From the NCBI GenBank assembly GCA_963210315.1, contig OY723305.1, forward strand, positions 1,116,001-1,180,000: 64,000 bases of DNA, written 5' to 3'. How positions within the stretch are numbered: position 1 is the stretch's first letter; every line of letters starts with the position of its first letter. The notes under the pieces were generated by a model. That model ran no database searches. It saw only the letters and a program-made list of their open reading frames with translations, and was not told the DNA's origin. Source of the stretch: Rhynchopus euleeides. Its lineage: Eukaryota > Euglenozoa > Diplonemea > Diplonemida > Diplonemidae. A program made the position numbers and the translations under genes. Positions 1 to 10,500 of the stretch are shown here, piece after piece.

Positions 1-603
1 CGCCGTGCGCGTATCATGTGATCGTCTTCTGTGGTGTGCTTTTGTGGCTCCGTAGCCCAGTTGAGGCCCAGGTCTGTTGTTCTTTCCCACCACTTATACA
101 CGCTTGCTGACGCGCCATCGTAGAACATCGGAAACGCCACCTTGTGTTTTTCTTCAATTGGCGGTGCACGGTCCTTCGCCGGCCAAACCTGATGATACTC
201 CTTCACAATAACGAGGTCTGGATCTGCTTTGCGGTCTGGTTGACGCGTGGTAACCGACATCCGACTCATCCGACTCATCATCGCTTCCATGTCGTCATTT
301 TCTCGCATCACGTAGCGGCCTCGGTACATTTCGTTGCGATTCTTGTCGTGCTGCAACAGATGCAAGAGTGTGAACCTGACGTGTGTGGCTGAAGGGAAAG
401 GGTGTGCTGAGGGCAATATGGCTCATAATTTTCAACCACCGGCGAAGCGGGTGGGTGCAGGGGGCTGTGTATCGCAAGCCCGTTCAGTCTTGCGAATACG
501 GGGCAGATCCTGCTGCCGCTCTCTGGCGCCGAACAATCCTATCCGGCACCACCAAGCCACTTGCCTGCAAATCATCCAACCAAAACGGCTTGGGGTCGTA
601 CAT
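1..603 (-). CDS. Unrecognised protein, two exons, 3' end outside window
   Basis: A gene in two exons runs off the left edge. Exon 1 (603-500) starts with ATG and reads MYDPKPFWLDDLQASG and onward for 34 codons plus two bases. A GT-AG intron (499-376, 124 nt) follows, and exon 2 (375-1) stays open to the edge. Joining at phase 2 gives about 159 residues, with exon 2 reading FTLLHLLQHDKNRNEMYRG after the junction. Composition is charged, with a Met-rich stretch and aromatic residues near the end (MFYDGASASVYKWWERTTD). I do not recognise the family. Support comes from the good splice signals (donor CC|GTATTC, acceptor CACGTCAG|G), the uninterrupted exon 2 and the minus orientation shared with all other genes. 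The intron phase and the coding base on either side match those of the intron-containing gene at 57507-58928. Start choice: first ATG of the exon 1 frame that leads into the protein-like stretch. Confidence 0.62.
376..499 (-). other. Predicted GT-AG intron of the edge gene
   Basis: 124-nt intron on the minus strand, GTATTC at the 5' end and CACACACGTCAG at the 3' end with a pyrimidine-rich stretch upstream. Without removing it the upstream frame stops shortly after the donor. Confidence 0.55.
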
Positions 604-724
604 CTTGTGGGTTGTGCAGTGGGTGGGGGTGCTTTGGAGGGAGGGATGGGCAGGGAGGGGGTCACACAGGGGGCTGCATGAATGCGGTGCAGCAGGGAAC
701 GGGAGGGGAGGGGGGGGGGGGGTA

Positions 725-1872
725 GGGGGGGTCAAATGCCCCCCCTTTTACGTGGATAAACACGATTTTTCAAAAAACCGGCGCAGAGGCCCCAAAGCCC
801 CCGTAAACCCTCCAAACCCCCCCAGATCGGTCCGGAAACCCATCGAACCCCACTTTTCCACCATTCCGGGCACCTCAGGTGCCCGAATTGGGGTACCTAA
901 ATTTTGTGCCACCGTTTGGTACCGTACAGTGCCACTGTGTGGGAGGTTGGAAAAGAAAATGCCCCAACACACCACATCTGAGGGTTGCAATGCATGTTGC
1001 TTGCCAACCACGTCATCCGGTGGGTGTCAGGCGCTATGTAGGTGGCATCAGCCAGGTCTTCGATGAGTTCTGGCTTGTATATGTACCTCCCTGCCTGCGG
1101 CACAGGCACTGCCTTTGTCCCCCACACCAGCCACAGAGAGCGTATTGTACTCGGTCCACGGTTGCTGATTCATTGTGATGCGTTGTATCCTCGAGTGAAC
1201 GTCACACACTAGTGGCACCACCACCCGCCATCCGAGAGCTGTATTGACTTTGCGCGCTTCCGTTGCATTCACCTCGCCACGCATATTGCACCGTTCAGTA
1301 CCAGTGCTCTTGGGCCAGGCAAAGTAGACCGCAGCAGCTACCAATTCTGCACAATGGGTACCACGACAGCGCACTTCGTGTGTTCCCGGAATGTACAGCT
1401 CGTGTTGCAACAGTCGTTGTCAACACATCCCGGTTGTGGAGCACTGCTGCACAGGAATCACACGACCATCTGGACTTGTTCCGTACCTACAGGCAGCCTC
1501 CCGGTGCATGGTGACAGGGAGGTACATATACAAGCCAGAACACATCGAAGACCTGGCTGATGCCACCTACATAGCGCCTGACACCCACCGGATGACGTGG
1601 TTGGCAAGCAACATGCATTGCAACCCTCAGATGTGGTGTGTTGGGGCATTTTCTTTTCCAACCTCCCACACAGTGGCACTGTACGGTACCAAACGGTGGC
1701 ACAAAATTTAGGTACCCCAATTCGGGCACCTGAGGTGCCCGGAATGGTGGAAAAGTGGGGTTCGATGGGTTTCCGGACCGATCTGGGGGGGTTTGGAGGG
1801 TTTACGGGGGCTTTGGGGCCTCTGCGCCGGTTTTTTGAAAAATCGTGTTTGTCACCCCCATTTGACCCCCCC
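725..1872. mobile_element. Element A: TA-flanked element with ~360-bp inverted repeats
   Basis: The left arm (725-1093) and right arm (1515-1872) are near-perfect reverse complements; about 420 bp of unrelated sequence separates them. Each end abuts a TA (723-724 and 1873-1874) inside a run of G. Ends read GGGGGGGTCAAATG on the left and the complement on the right. No transposase-like frame is visible, so it is probably non-autonomous. It lies between the edge gene and the WD40 gene. Confidence 0.88.
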
Positions 1873-2289
1873 TAGGGGGGGGGGGGGAGCTGCCTGCAGA
1901 GAGGGCACTGCGTCAGTCATTCTGGCTCTTCGCATCTCCGATGCACCGCACAGCTGCATTCCATCCGAGCAGGGGCCATGGGGTCATGTGCCGGGATATA
2001 AGAAAACAAGGCGGTGCACAACAACAGCAAGCAAGGCGGGGTTCCGAGACACTGCTCTCTGGTTGAAACGTAAGACACTGCGTTGCCTGCATCACCCTAC
2101 CAGATTGAAGTACGGGTTCCGGAGCCTGTGTATCTGTGCATGATTGTTTTCGGTGATTTTCTTCAGTGCACACTGCCGCCAAACAATAGGGAAGTGGATC
2201 CTTTGCTGAGAAGTAAGGGCAAGGCGGTGCACGGCAAGATAAGATCAGGGTACCCACCCCCCCTTTAGAAAAGATTCAGAAGAGGGTGC
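1873..2289. other. Intergenic, nothing recognised
   Basis: 417 bp between element A and the stop codon of the WD40 gene. It starts with a G run left by the insertion site. I see no convincing coding or RNA feature. Confidence 0.5.
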
Positions 2290-3429
2290 CTAAGCGCTGC
2301 CCTCACGGGTCACATCACACACAGCACACACACTCACAGTGGGGTCGCTTGGTGTGAAGACCCATCTCCCACAAGGGCTGAGCGCAACACCGAGACCCCG
2401 TGACCCCACTAGCCCCACGTACTGTAAGGTGCTGAGGCTGAACAACTCGGTGCCGTTCTCACAGGACACTGCCACAACATCACCTGGCTGTGACACGGCA
2501 ACCAGTGAGGGAACGGAGCTCATTTTCAGAGTGCGGATGCAGCTGAGTGTGGCGGTGCACCACACCTTCAGAGACATGTCTTGAGAGGACGACACCAGGT
2601 GCTGCTCGTCGTTGGTCAAGGTGACGTCGAACACACCCTCCGTGTGCTCACACAGGGTGTCGGTGTGGGTGAGGGTGCTGGTGTCACATACACGAATGGT
2701 GGCGTCGTACGACCCGGTGAAGATCCTCGTAGTTGACACTGCAATCCCATAAACAGCGGTGATGTGCCCCTCCAGCACTGTAACACTTGGTATGCCCTCC
2801 AAGTCCCACACACAGACCTTCCCAGATGCGTCACCGGACACAAGGCGCCCACAGCGTGTCCACGCTGCACTCCATACATCTGTGCCGTGCTCCTCCAGAC
2901 ACCACACCTGTTTCCACGTTGCTGTGAGCCACACGCGGACGGTGCTGTCACTGGAGCACGTTGCCAACCACGTACTACAGACTGAGAACGCAGTGTACCA
3001 AATTCCACTCTCCCCATGTGTGAGATCCGCCACCAGATCAGCAGTCCTGGTGTCAAACACAGTGTTGTGCCCTCCTGAATCGTAGCTTACTGAACACAGC
3101 GTGCCACACCGTGACAGTGTGATGCACCTTACGTACCCCCCATGCGCACTGTTGTAGATTGCCGGTGATTTGACGTGTGGCCATCGCCGCACAAGCTGAA
3201 CACCAGCCCCATCCTCCAGACCTGTGTTGGCGACGCGCTCTGCATCGTCCAGGTCCTCCTCACACCCTTCGATGCGTGCCGCCAGCCCTGCAGACTCGCG
3301 GTCTGCGTTGATGGAACCCGCAAACATCTCTTCCAAAGCATCCATCTTCAGGCTGAGCACGGTCCCGCCATCCGGAACACCGATGACACAGCTCCGCCCG
3401 CTGTCGGCATGCCGCACCGACACATCCAT
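2290..3429 (-). CDS. WD40-repeat protein with ubiquitin-like N terminus
   Basis: A 379-residue protein. Residues from about 95 form roughly seven WD40 blades, recognisable by SRCGTLCSVSYD, STWLATCSSDSTVRVW, GRLVSGDASGKVCVWD, TRIFTGSYDATIRV and QHLVSSSQDMSLKVW. Such beta propellers are protein-interaction scaffolds; no catalytic residues are expected. The first ~80 residues (MDVSVRHADSGRSCVIGV and a later GLEDGAGVQL) resemble a ubiquitin-like fold and the N terminus of the DUF4116 protein at 36226-38346. Start: an upstream in-frame ATG at 3495 would add 22 mainly Cys/Gly residues; the ATG at 3429 matches the shared N-terminal motif and is preferred. No signal peptide or membrane segment, so probably cytosolic or nuclear. 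The exact partner cannot be inferred. Confidence 0.88.
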   Translation of the reverse strand: MDVSVRHADSGRSCVIGVPDGGTVLSLKMDALEEMFAGSINADRESAGLAARIEGCEEDLDDAERVANTGLEDGAGVQLVRRWPHVKSPAIYNSAHGGYVRCITLSRCGTLCSVSYDSGGHNTVFDTRTADLVADLTHGESGIWYTAFSVCSTWLATCSSDSTVRVWLTATWKQVWCLEEHGTDVWSAAWTRCGRLVSGDASGKVCVWDLEGIPSVTVLEGHITAVYGIAVSTTRIFTGSYDATIRVCDTSTLTHTDTLCEHTEGVFDVTLTNDEQHLVSSSQDMSLKVWCTATLSCIRTLKMSSVPSLVAVSQPGDVVAVSCENGTELFSLSTLQYVGLVGSRGLGVALSPCGRWVFTPSDPTVSVCAVCDVTREGSA

Positions 3430-4524
3430 GGTGCCCCCTCTCCTCCCCTCCCCACAACCGCACAGTGACCCTGCACAGACACAGTCTTCTGGCATGGATG
3501 CAGTGTTGTATTAGACGACAATCGAGCACAGGCACGTGACATTCACAGACATGTGAGACGGCACAAACAAACCCCGTGATACGGGGCAAGGGCCATGCCG
3601 ACAGCCACACAGCCCGCAGGTGTGATTCTCGAAAGTCAAGCCAACCAACTCTCCATGCACCCACCAGCAAGAGCCCTTTGTGAGGGGCTGACGGTCCTCC
3701 TCTTAATTTGTCAGTGCAAAAAAAAACCCCCCCCATCCACTGGGAGGACGGTTGCTGGCAAGAGGGGGGCTATTGAAGTCGAAGTAGAAGGAATCACAAG
3801 ATGACCTCCCTTCACTCATTGTGCAGGGCTGTGTCCGAGATCCAGTCCGATACTTGCAAGAGGGGGGGGCAGAGAGTAAAATGTAGACGTGATCGTTCCC
3901 AGCAAGAGTGTGAGGCTCTGTGTTCCGGGGAATTTAAGATGATGGGGGGGGGGGGTGATAGGTAAGTCCAAAAGACAAGCTCCGGGGAGAGGGCGGGGGC
4001 GGGGGTGTGGTGGGGGCTTCAGCTTCAACAACTCTCGGCGTCAACCTCTAGGCAAAGTGCGGCGAGCAGAAGTGCCACCGGACAGATCCACCGTTGTCCC
4101 TCCACACACCCACCAGGGGCAGAGCAGTGGGAGGTGGGGGAAAGGGGTGGTGGGCGGTGCGTCGTAAGCAGCACCCCACAAGAGCACCGTCAAAACCGGT
4201 GTCACGCCGTCTTGGGGAATCCTTCAGGAGTGGAGAGGGGGGGGTGGTGGGGGTGATATATAGTCCGTTCAGGGCTAACACCGCCATAAGATTTGTTCAC
4301 CACACGCATACACACACACCGCCGTGAAGCGGCTATCCCCCTCGTTTGCAGAAGGCTTTCTCAGCCACATCTCCCCCACCCATCCAACCATCCCCCCCCC
4401 CACCCACCCAGCTCTCGATGCGATCGCCACAACGCTGCATCCCTACGGCGTAGACACTGCCACACCACCGTATCCCCTCCCCCCCTGCCCCCTGCCCCTC
4501 CAACCCCCTCTCCTCGCAGCAGCT
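3430..4524. other. Intergenic between polymerase theta and WD40 genes
   Basis: 1.1 kb with several C/G runs and one copy of the hairpin repeat (3771-3840). No further coding region is supported. Confidence 0.5.
3771..3840 (+). repeat. Dispersed hairpin repeat R75, copy 1
   Basis: Contains GAAGTCGAAGTAGAAGGAAT, a short loop and CTCCCTTCACTC, so the ends pair as a hairpin. It matches copies at 13304, 17995, 18630, 28246 and 49481. Lies downstream of the polymerase theta stop codon. Confidence 0.75.
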
Positions 4525-7500
4525 CTACAGGTCGACCGTCTGCAGGTCGCCCCAGGAGGGGCCAGTCTGGAGCTTCACCGGCAGAGGGACTGAGAGCTGG
4601 ACGACCTGCTCCATAACCTCGCGGATCTGCTTGAGGGCGGGCTGGACAAGGTGGGGTGGTATGTCGAACACCAGCTCGTCGTGCACCTGGAGGACCAGGA
4701 GGCAGGGTGGGGGGAGGGTCTGCTGGAGGCGGAGCATCGCAATCTTCACGATGTCGGCGGCGGAGCCTTGGCAGACGGTGTTCACCGCCTGGCGCTCTGC
4801 GAAGGCGCGCTCGCGCTGGTTTTTCGAGAATATCGTTGGGAGAAACCTTCGCCGCCCCATCAGCGTCTCGACATAGCCGTGCTCCTTACAAAACGCGATG
4901 ACCGATCCGATATATGACGTGACCCCGCTGTAGGTCTGCTTGAAATCATGCAGAAACCCCGATGCCTCCTCCTTGCTGCACTGCAGATCCTCGCTGAGGG
5001 ATGTTGCCCCCTTCCCATACAGTATGCCGTAGCACAGCGCCTTGGCAACCTTCCTCTCTGAAGCCAACACCGCATCTGCAGGCTTGCTGAACACCTTGCT
5101 CGCTATCCTGCGGAAGACATCCCCCCCTGCCGAGAGGAAGCCCACCATCGCAGGGTCCTGTGAGAAGTGCGCCATGATGCGGACCTCAACCTGGGAGTAA
5201 TCCGCCACCACAATGCGGGACGCCGCACCGCCTCCGCCACGCGAGGGGAGGGGTGGGGACCCGACGAATGCCCGGCGAAGCTCGAGGCGGAGGAGGTCCC
5301 CGGAGGTTGTGCAGAACTCAACAGGGTGCGGTATGGTCTGCAGGGATGGGTCGACAGCGGCGATCCTCCCGGTGTTTGTGACGGTCTGCTGGAAATCCGC
5401 CCGGACACGCCCGTCCCCACCCCTCGACGCAAAGGCGGGGATGGGGGCGATGTACTTCGCGAGCCAACCCACCAGCATCCGGTGCTCGCGGATCATGCTG
5501 GGTAGGGGGTGGTCTGGGCGGAGCTCCCCCAGCCTTGCCAGCACTGCCGCGGAGGTAGATCGCGACTCTGCCCGCTTCCGCTTCGCAGGCGCCTGCCCCG
5601 CCCCTCCCTCCGCCGGCCGGATCTGGCGTACCCCAACCTCTGGGAGCTTCTGGTTGTCAAACAGGGCCCGCGCGCAGTCCGCAGGGCTCGTGAGGGACCA
5701 CCGTGTCCCTGTCATCTCGCAGGCGCGTTTGGAGAGCAGCTCCGCCTTTGCCGACATCTCCCCGGAATACGCTTGGTAGACCTGCGTGTCGAACTGCATC
5801 CCGTTGCACTCCATCACCGCCAGCATCGCCGCAAACGGCATCTCGATCCGGGCAAACGGAGCCTCGAGCGACATATGCTTCAGCTGCCCCCTGAGCTGCC
5901 GCATCATGAGGTGCGACAGCACCGCACGCCTGCAGCCCACAGGGCACCCTGCGGGGCTCACGACATGCACATTCCGCAACACCTTCTTCGCCAGAACCTC
6001 CACGGTGTGATGCGGGCCCCCTTCAAACGCCTCATCGGGACAGACGAGCCACGCCGCAACCCTGGGGTCAGCGTACCCCTCTGCAACACGCTGGAGAAAG
6101 CTTCCCCCACCCCACGCCAAGCCTCCGTGAGGGGTCTGCTGATGCTGCTGCTGCTGCTGCTGGGGTTGCGGCGGGGGCGGGCATGCCCCAAGAGGGGGGA
6201 GGCACCTGCAGAGCGATTTGAAAAAATCCTTCACAGCGTAGCAGTCCTTTATGATCTGCGGGTTGTACAGCAGCAGGTCCTCCGCAACCCGCCTCCGCCG
6301 CTCGAAGCACGCCTGGCTGAAGGGCGCACCTCCCCCCGGGCAGGGCACCTCGAAGTGGAACACGGTGTGCCCGTCAAACGCGACACAGAGGAACAGCGTT
6401 GGGGCGACACCCCCTGCACCACCCCCTCCTAAGGAGATCTCCACCCCGCAGCCCCGCTGCGATCTGAGCGCCGCGGAGAAGCGGCGCTCCCCGTCGTCAG
6501 GCTCCTCACAGCAGGGGAGGTGGACCACCGTGAAGGCAACAGGCCCCTGCGGCAGCCCAGAGCTCTCTGCGAGGGCGCCGCCCCGGTTTGTCTCAGCCGC
6601 CGGCTGGAGGCGGCGGACCTGCGGTGCGGAGCGCCGCTCCTCCGCCAGGGCGCGCACAGTCATGCCCTGCAGCACGCCAGCCCCACCCCGAGCCACAGCT
6701 GATGCCCCTGCTGGCGCTGCGGCGGACACCGGGGGTTGGAAATAGAGCCCTTTGGAGTTGCCCCGCTGCATGCCGCCAGCAGCGGCGGCAGCTGTGGAGG
6801 AGGAGGGAGGGGGTGGCGGTGGCGGCGGGGCTGGGGCTGGATTCGTTTTAAACAGCGCCGCCTCGGCGCCTGGGGCGAGCCCATAGAGCTTGCTCTTCGA
6901 TGTGGCGCCGTAACACTCCCCGACGCGCTGGCGCTTTGCGGGGGGGGCGGCGGGAGTGGCGGCGGCGGCGGTGGTGGTGGTTGCGGGTGTGGCCTCCCCG
7001 GCAGCGGCGTTGGCCCGGCTGCAGGCGTTGATGGCTTCTTCATACGACTCTCGCACCTCGGAGGCGTTCTGCAGCAGCAGCACCTTGGCATCCCTGACAA
7101 GGGCCTGCCCCGCAGTGTTGCCGTGCCGGGCATTTGCCTGCTGCTTCGGGACCCAGCTTTTGAGGACACCCTTCTTTACATAAGGGTGTGAGGAGGAAAG
7201 GATCTCGTCAAAACTAGCCGGGTCGCCCGCCGCAATGCACGCTAGGGTGCGGTATCCGTGTTGGTAGAGGGCGCGGGCGCGGTAGGGCTTCATGCTGGGG
7301 ATCTGCATCAGAGCGACAATGTCATTCTCCACACCGTCCTTCAGGCGGAGCTGCAGCTTCTGTATCATGGAGGGGAAGCCCCACCAGTTGAGGCTGTCCG
7401 CAAACTGCGACACCATGCCGCTGAAGGAGGCAGCGTTCTCCATCAGCCTCTGCACCGACCCCCTCGGGGTGGCGTACCTCGACACGACCTTCGCCAGGGG

Positions 7501-10500
7501 CACCTCGCAGACCAGGTCGTAGAGCATCATCGCGGCGTAGAACCTCCGCAGCGTCAGCAGATCCCTGTCGGAGCAGTCGGGGGTGCCGCCGCGGAGCTGG
7601 GCGAGCGACAGCGCGCCTTCATTCACCCCGACGACACGGGCGATGTGGTGGATATCAGGGCCTTTGTTCGTAAAGATGTTGGAGTAGATGTCCCACCGCG
7701 GCTCCACCCCCGAGGCGTATGGGGTGCAGTGGTAGACGAGGTGCAGCTCATGCGACATGACGAAGTGTTGCCTCGCCTGCTCCAGGCTCTCCGACACGAG
7801 CTTCGCCTCGTGAGGCGACAGCCCCGATTTGAAGGTCGCCTGCGCCAGATGGGACGGCGTGAAGTACCCACCCCCGTCGGTGTGCCACGCGACAAACTCA
7901 TGCTCCTCGAGGAATTCGAGGGCGAGCTTCGCGGCGGAGGCAATCGCATCCTCACCTCCACCTCCACCCGCAGCCACACACTGGTGGTAGAGAAAGGTGC
8001 ATCGCGAATACCTTTCTACATCACATGTGGTCCTCACGATCCCCGAGGAAATGGCCTCACCCAACGCCCGAACCATCCCGCGTTTCTCGCGTGAAAAGGT
8101 GGAAGACGCCTGCGGGAGTGGCCCTGTGATGAGCGACGCGGTGAGCAGCTCATCGCCCTTCCGTGAGATCACGATGGACTCACCAAAGGGGTCCAACCCG
8201 GCACGCCCTGCCCTCCCGGCTGCCTGCTTATAACGGGAGGCATCCATTGTCTGAATCCCCACCTTTACACCCAGGAGGATTACACGCCGGGCAGGAAGGT
8301 TCACCCCTGCTGCGAGCGTTGTGGTGCAACACAGGGCACGCACTGCGGTGTCCCGAAAGCACCTCTCCACGACCTCACGCTCCTCAACGGTCATCCCGGC
8401 GTGGTGGTAGGCTGTCCCGACTGAGATTGCCCTCTCAAGGGCAGGGTCTGGCCCGCATGGGTTGCTGCGGAGCATCTCAGCAGCTGCAGATCTGCCCTCC
8501 ACCTGCCCCTCCGTGGGGGTCCATGCGGGGGTGGCTTCGAAGCTCGCAGCAAGCCTGGCTGCGGTTGCCTCCACAGCTCGCTTCGTCGCGCAGAAGATGA
8601 GGACGCTGCCCCCGTCGCGCAGCGTCTCCCTCGCCAGCGCGACGAGGCAGTCACGATCCGCAGTGTCGAAAGGGGAAACCTGGCGTGTCGAAGCAGGCGC
8701 AACAGACCCCCCCCCGAAGGACCCGGCGAGGGCCAGCCCCTCGGGGTAGGTCTTGAGGCACCCCGCCACGCAGTACCCCTCCGTGAGGGGGAGAGGGCGG
8801 TAGTCCGTTGCGAAGAACCAGGCATCCCCCAGCCACGACGCGAGGAGGGGCGCGTTGGGCAGCGTTGCCGACATGCCTATCACCTGGAGCCCGCAGGGGG
8901 CCACCGCTGCGCCTTCGGCGTCGGCGGGGGGGGGCGGTGGGGAGCCCTGCTGTGCGAAAAGGAGTTTGGTGAGGAGCATCTCGAGAGTTCCGCCTCGCTC
9001 GGGTTCGGAGATGTGGTGGAGCTCGTCGATCACCACGATGGCGATCTCGGAGATGCGGCCCATCTCGAGGGCTGTGTTGATGAGGCTGTTGGCCCTCTCG
9101 AAGGTGCACACCGAGACGTCGTCGAGGAGGAGGTGCGACCCCTTCCCGCCTGCCTGGGCTGACACGATGAGCCCCATCGGCTCGAGGAGGTGCTGCAGAA
9201 CCGGGGCCTTCTCCGCAGCCATAGCGACGTATGGCACGACGAACAGCGCCTTCCGCTTCCGGGCGCATCCGCCGAGCCGCTTCGCCAGGGCCATCTCCGC
9301 GACAAGCGTCTTCCCCCCGCTCGTCGGGGCGCAGTACACCAGGCTGCCCCCGTGCAGCACCCCGGTGTCCTCCAGGCAGGCGCGCTGCCAGGGGAACAGC
9401 GTTGTGATCCCCTGCGCAGCGTACCTCTCGGCGACACCCTCCGGCAGCCCCCAGCACTCGATGGAGCTGGCGTCGCGGCCGTCCCCCCGGCTGGGGGGAG
9501 GGGGCGAGGGGGGTTGCGGCTGCGGCGGCTGCTGCTGCTGCGGCGCGCCGCTGAAGAGGTTTGCGGAGAGCGGTGCGGGGGTGCCCCCCCGCCTGCAGAG
9601 GGATGCGGCAGAAGCGGTTGCGGCTGCCGGTGCCGGGGCTGGCGTGGGTCGCAGCGGCTGTGGCGAGGGCGGCGCCGCCGCCGGGGCTGGGGGCGGGGGC
9701 GGCGGGGGTGCTGCAGGCGCCGCGGGTGCTGCGGGTGCGCGCTCCACCTCAAAGAGCGCCTCCGACAGAGGCCTGACGGAGAGGCGGCGACGCTTCCTCT
9801 GCTGCGGGGTGCCGGCGCCGGGCGCCGTGCCCGCAGCCACCGCAGGGGGGCGCGTGGGGGCGCCTGCCGGCTGGCAGGGGGCGGGTGACACACCGCTGCT
9901 GCTGCTGCTGCTGCTGCCACCGCCGCCGCACCGCCCCACCCCTCCCGGCGGCGTTTGTGGGGGATCCGCGGCTGGGGGTGCTGCTGGGCGCGGCTTGACC
10001 CTGCTGCTGCTGCGGGCACCCCCCCCGGAGACGGGCAGCCGCGGGATTGCCAGCGGTACGGCCCGCGCCTTGGAGTATGCGGTGCTGCTGGGCTTCCCCT
10101 GCTGCTGCTGCTGCTGCCGCACCTTCTGCCGGGGCTGGGGCACCAGGGGCACACCCTTCGCCGGCAGCCCCGCCAGCAGAGGTGTGGCGAGGCCCTGCTG
10201 CCGCCGCCTCTGCGGAGCCTCCCCTCCCCTCCTGCCGCTGGGGCGGGGTGCCCCCCCACCACCCGCCACAGCGAGGGGTGTCTCTGCAGCAGCACCCACC
10301 CGGCTCTGCTGCTGCTGCTGCGGCTGTGGCGGTGGCGGCGGCGGCAGCGCCGCCACCGCAGCTGGGGAGGGCGGATCCCCCACCACAGCACCCCCACACC
10401 CTCCGGCACCGGGCTTTGCAGATAGGGGCGACACGCCGCCGAGAGGGCCCTGCATGGGGCGGGCAGCAGGCGGTGTGGTCGGCCTGCCCGGCGACGCCGC

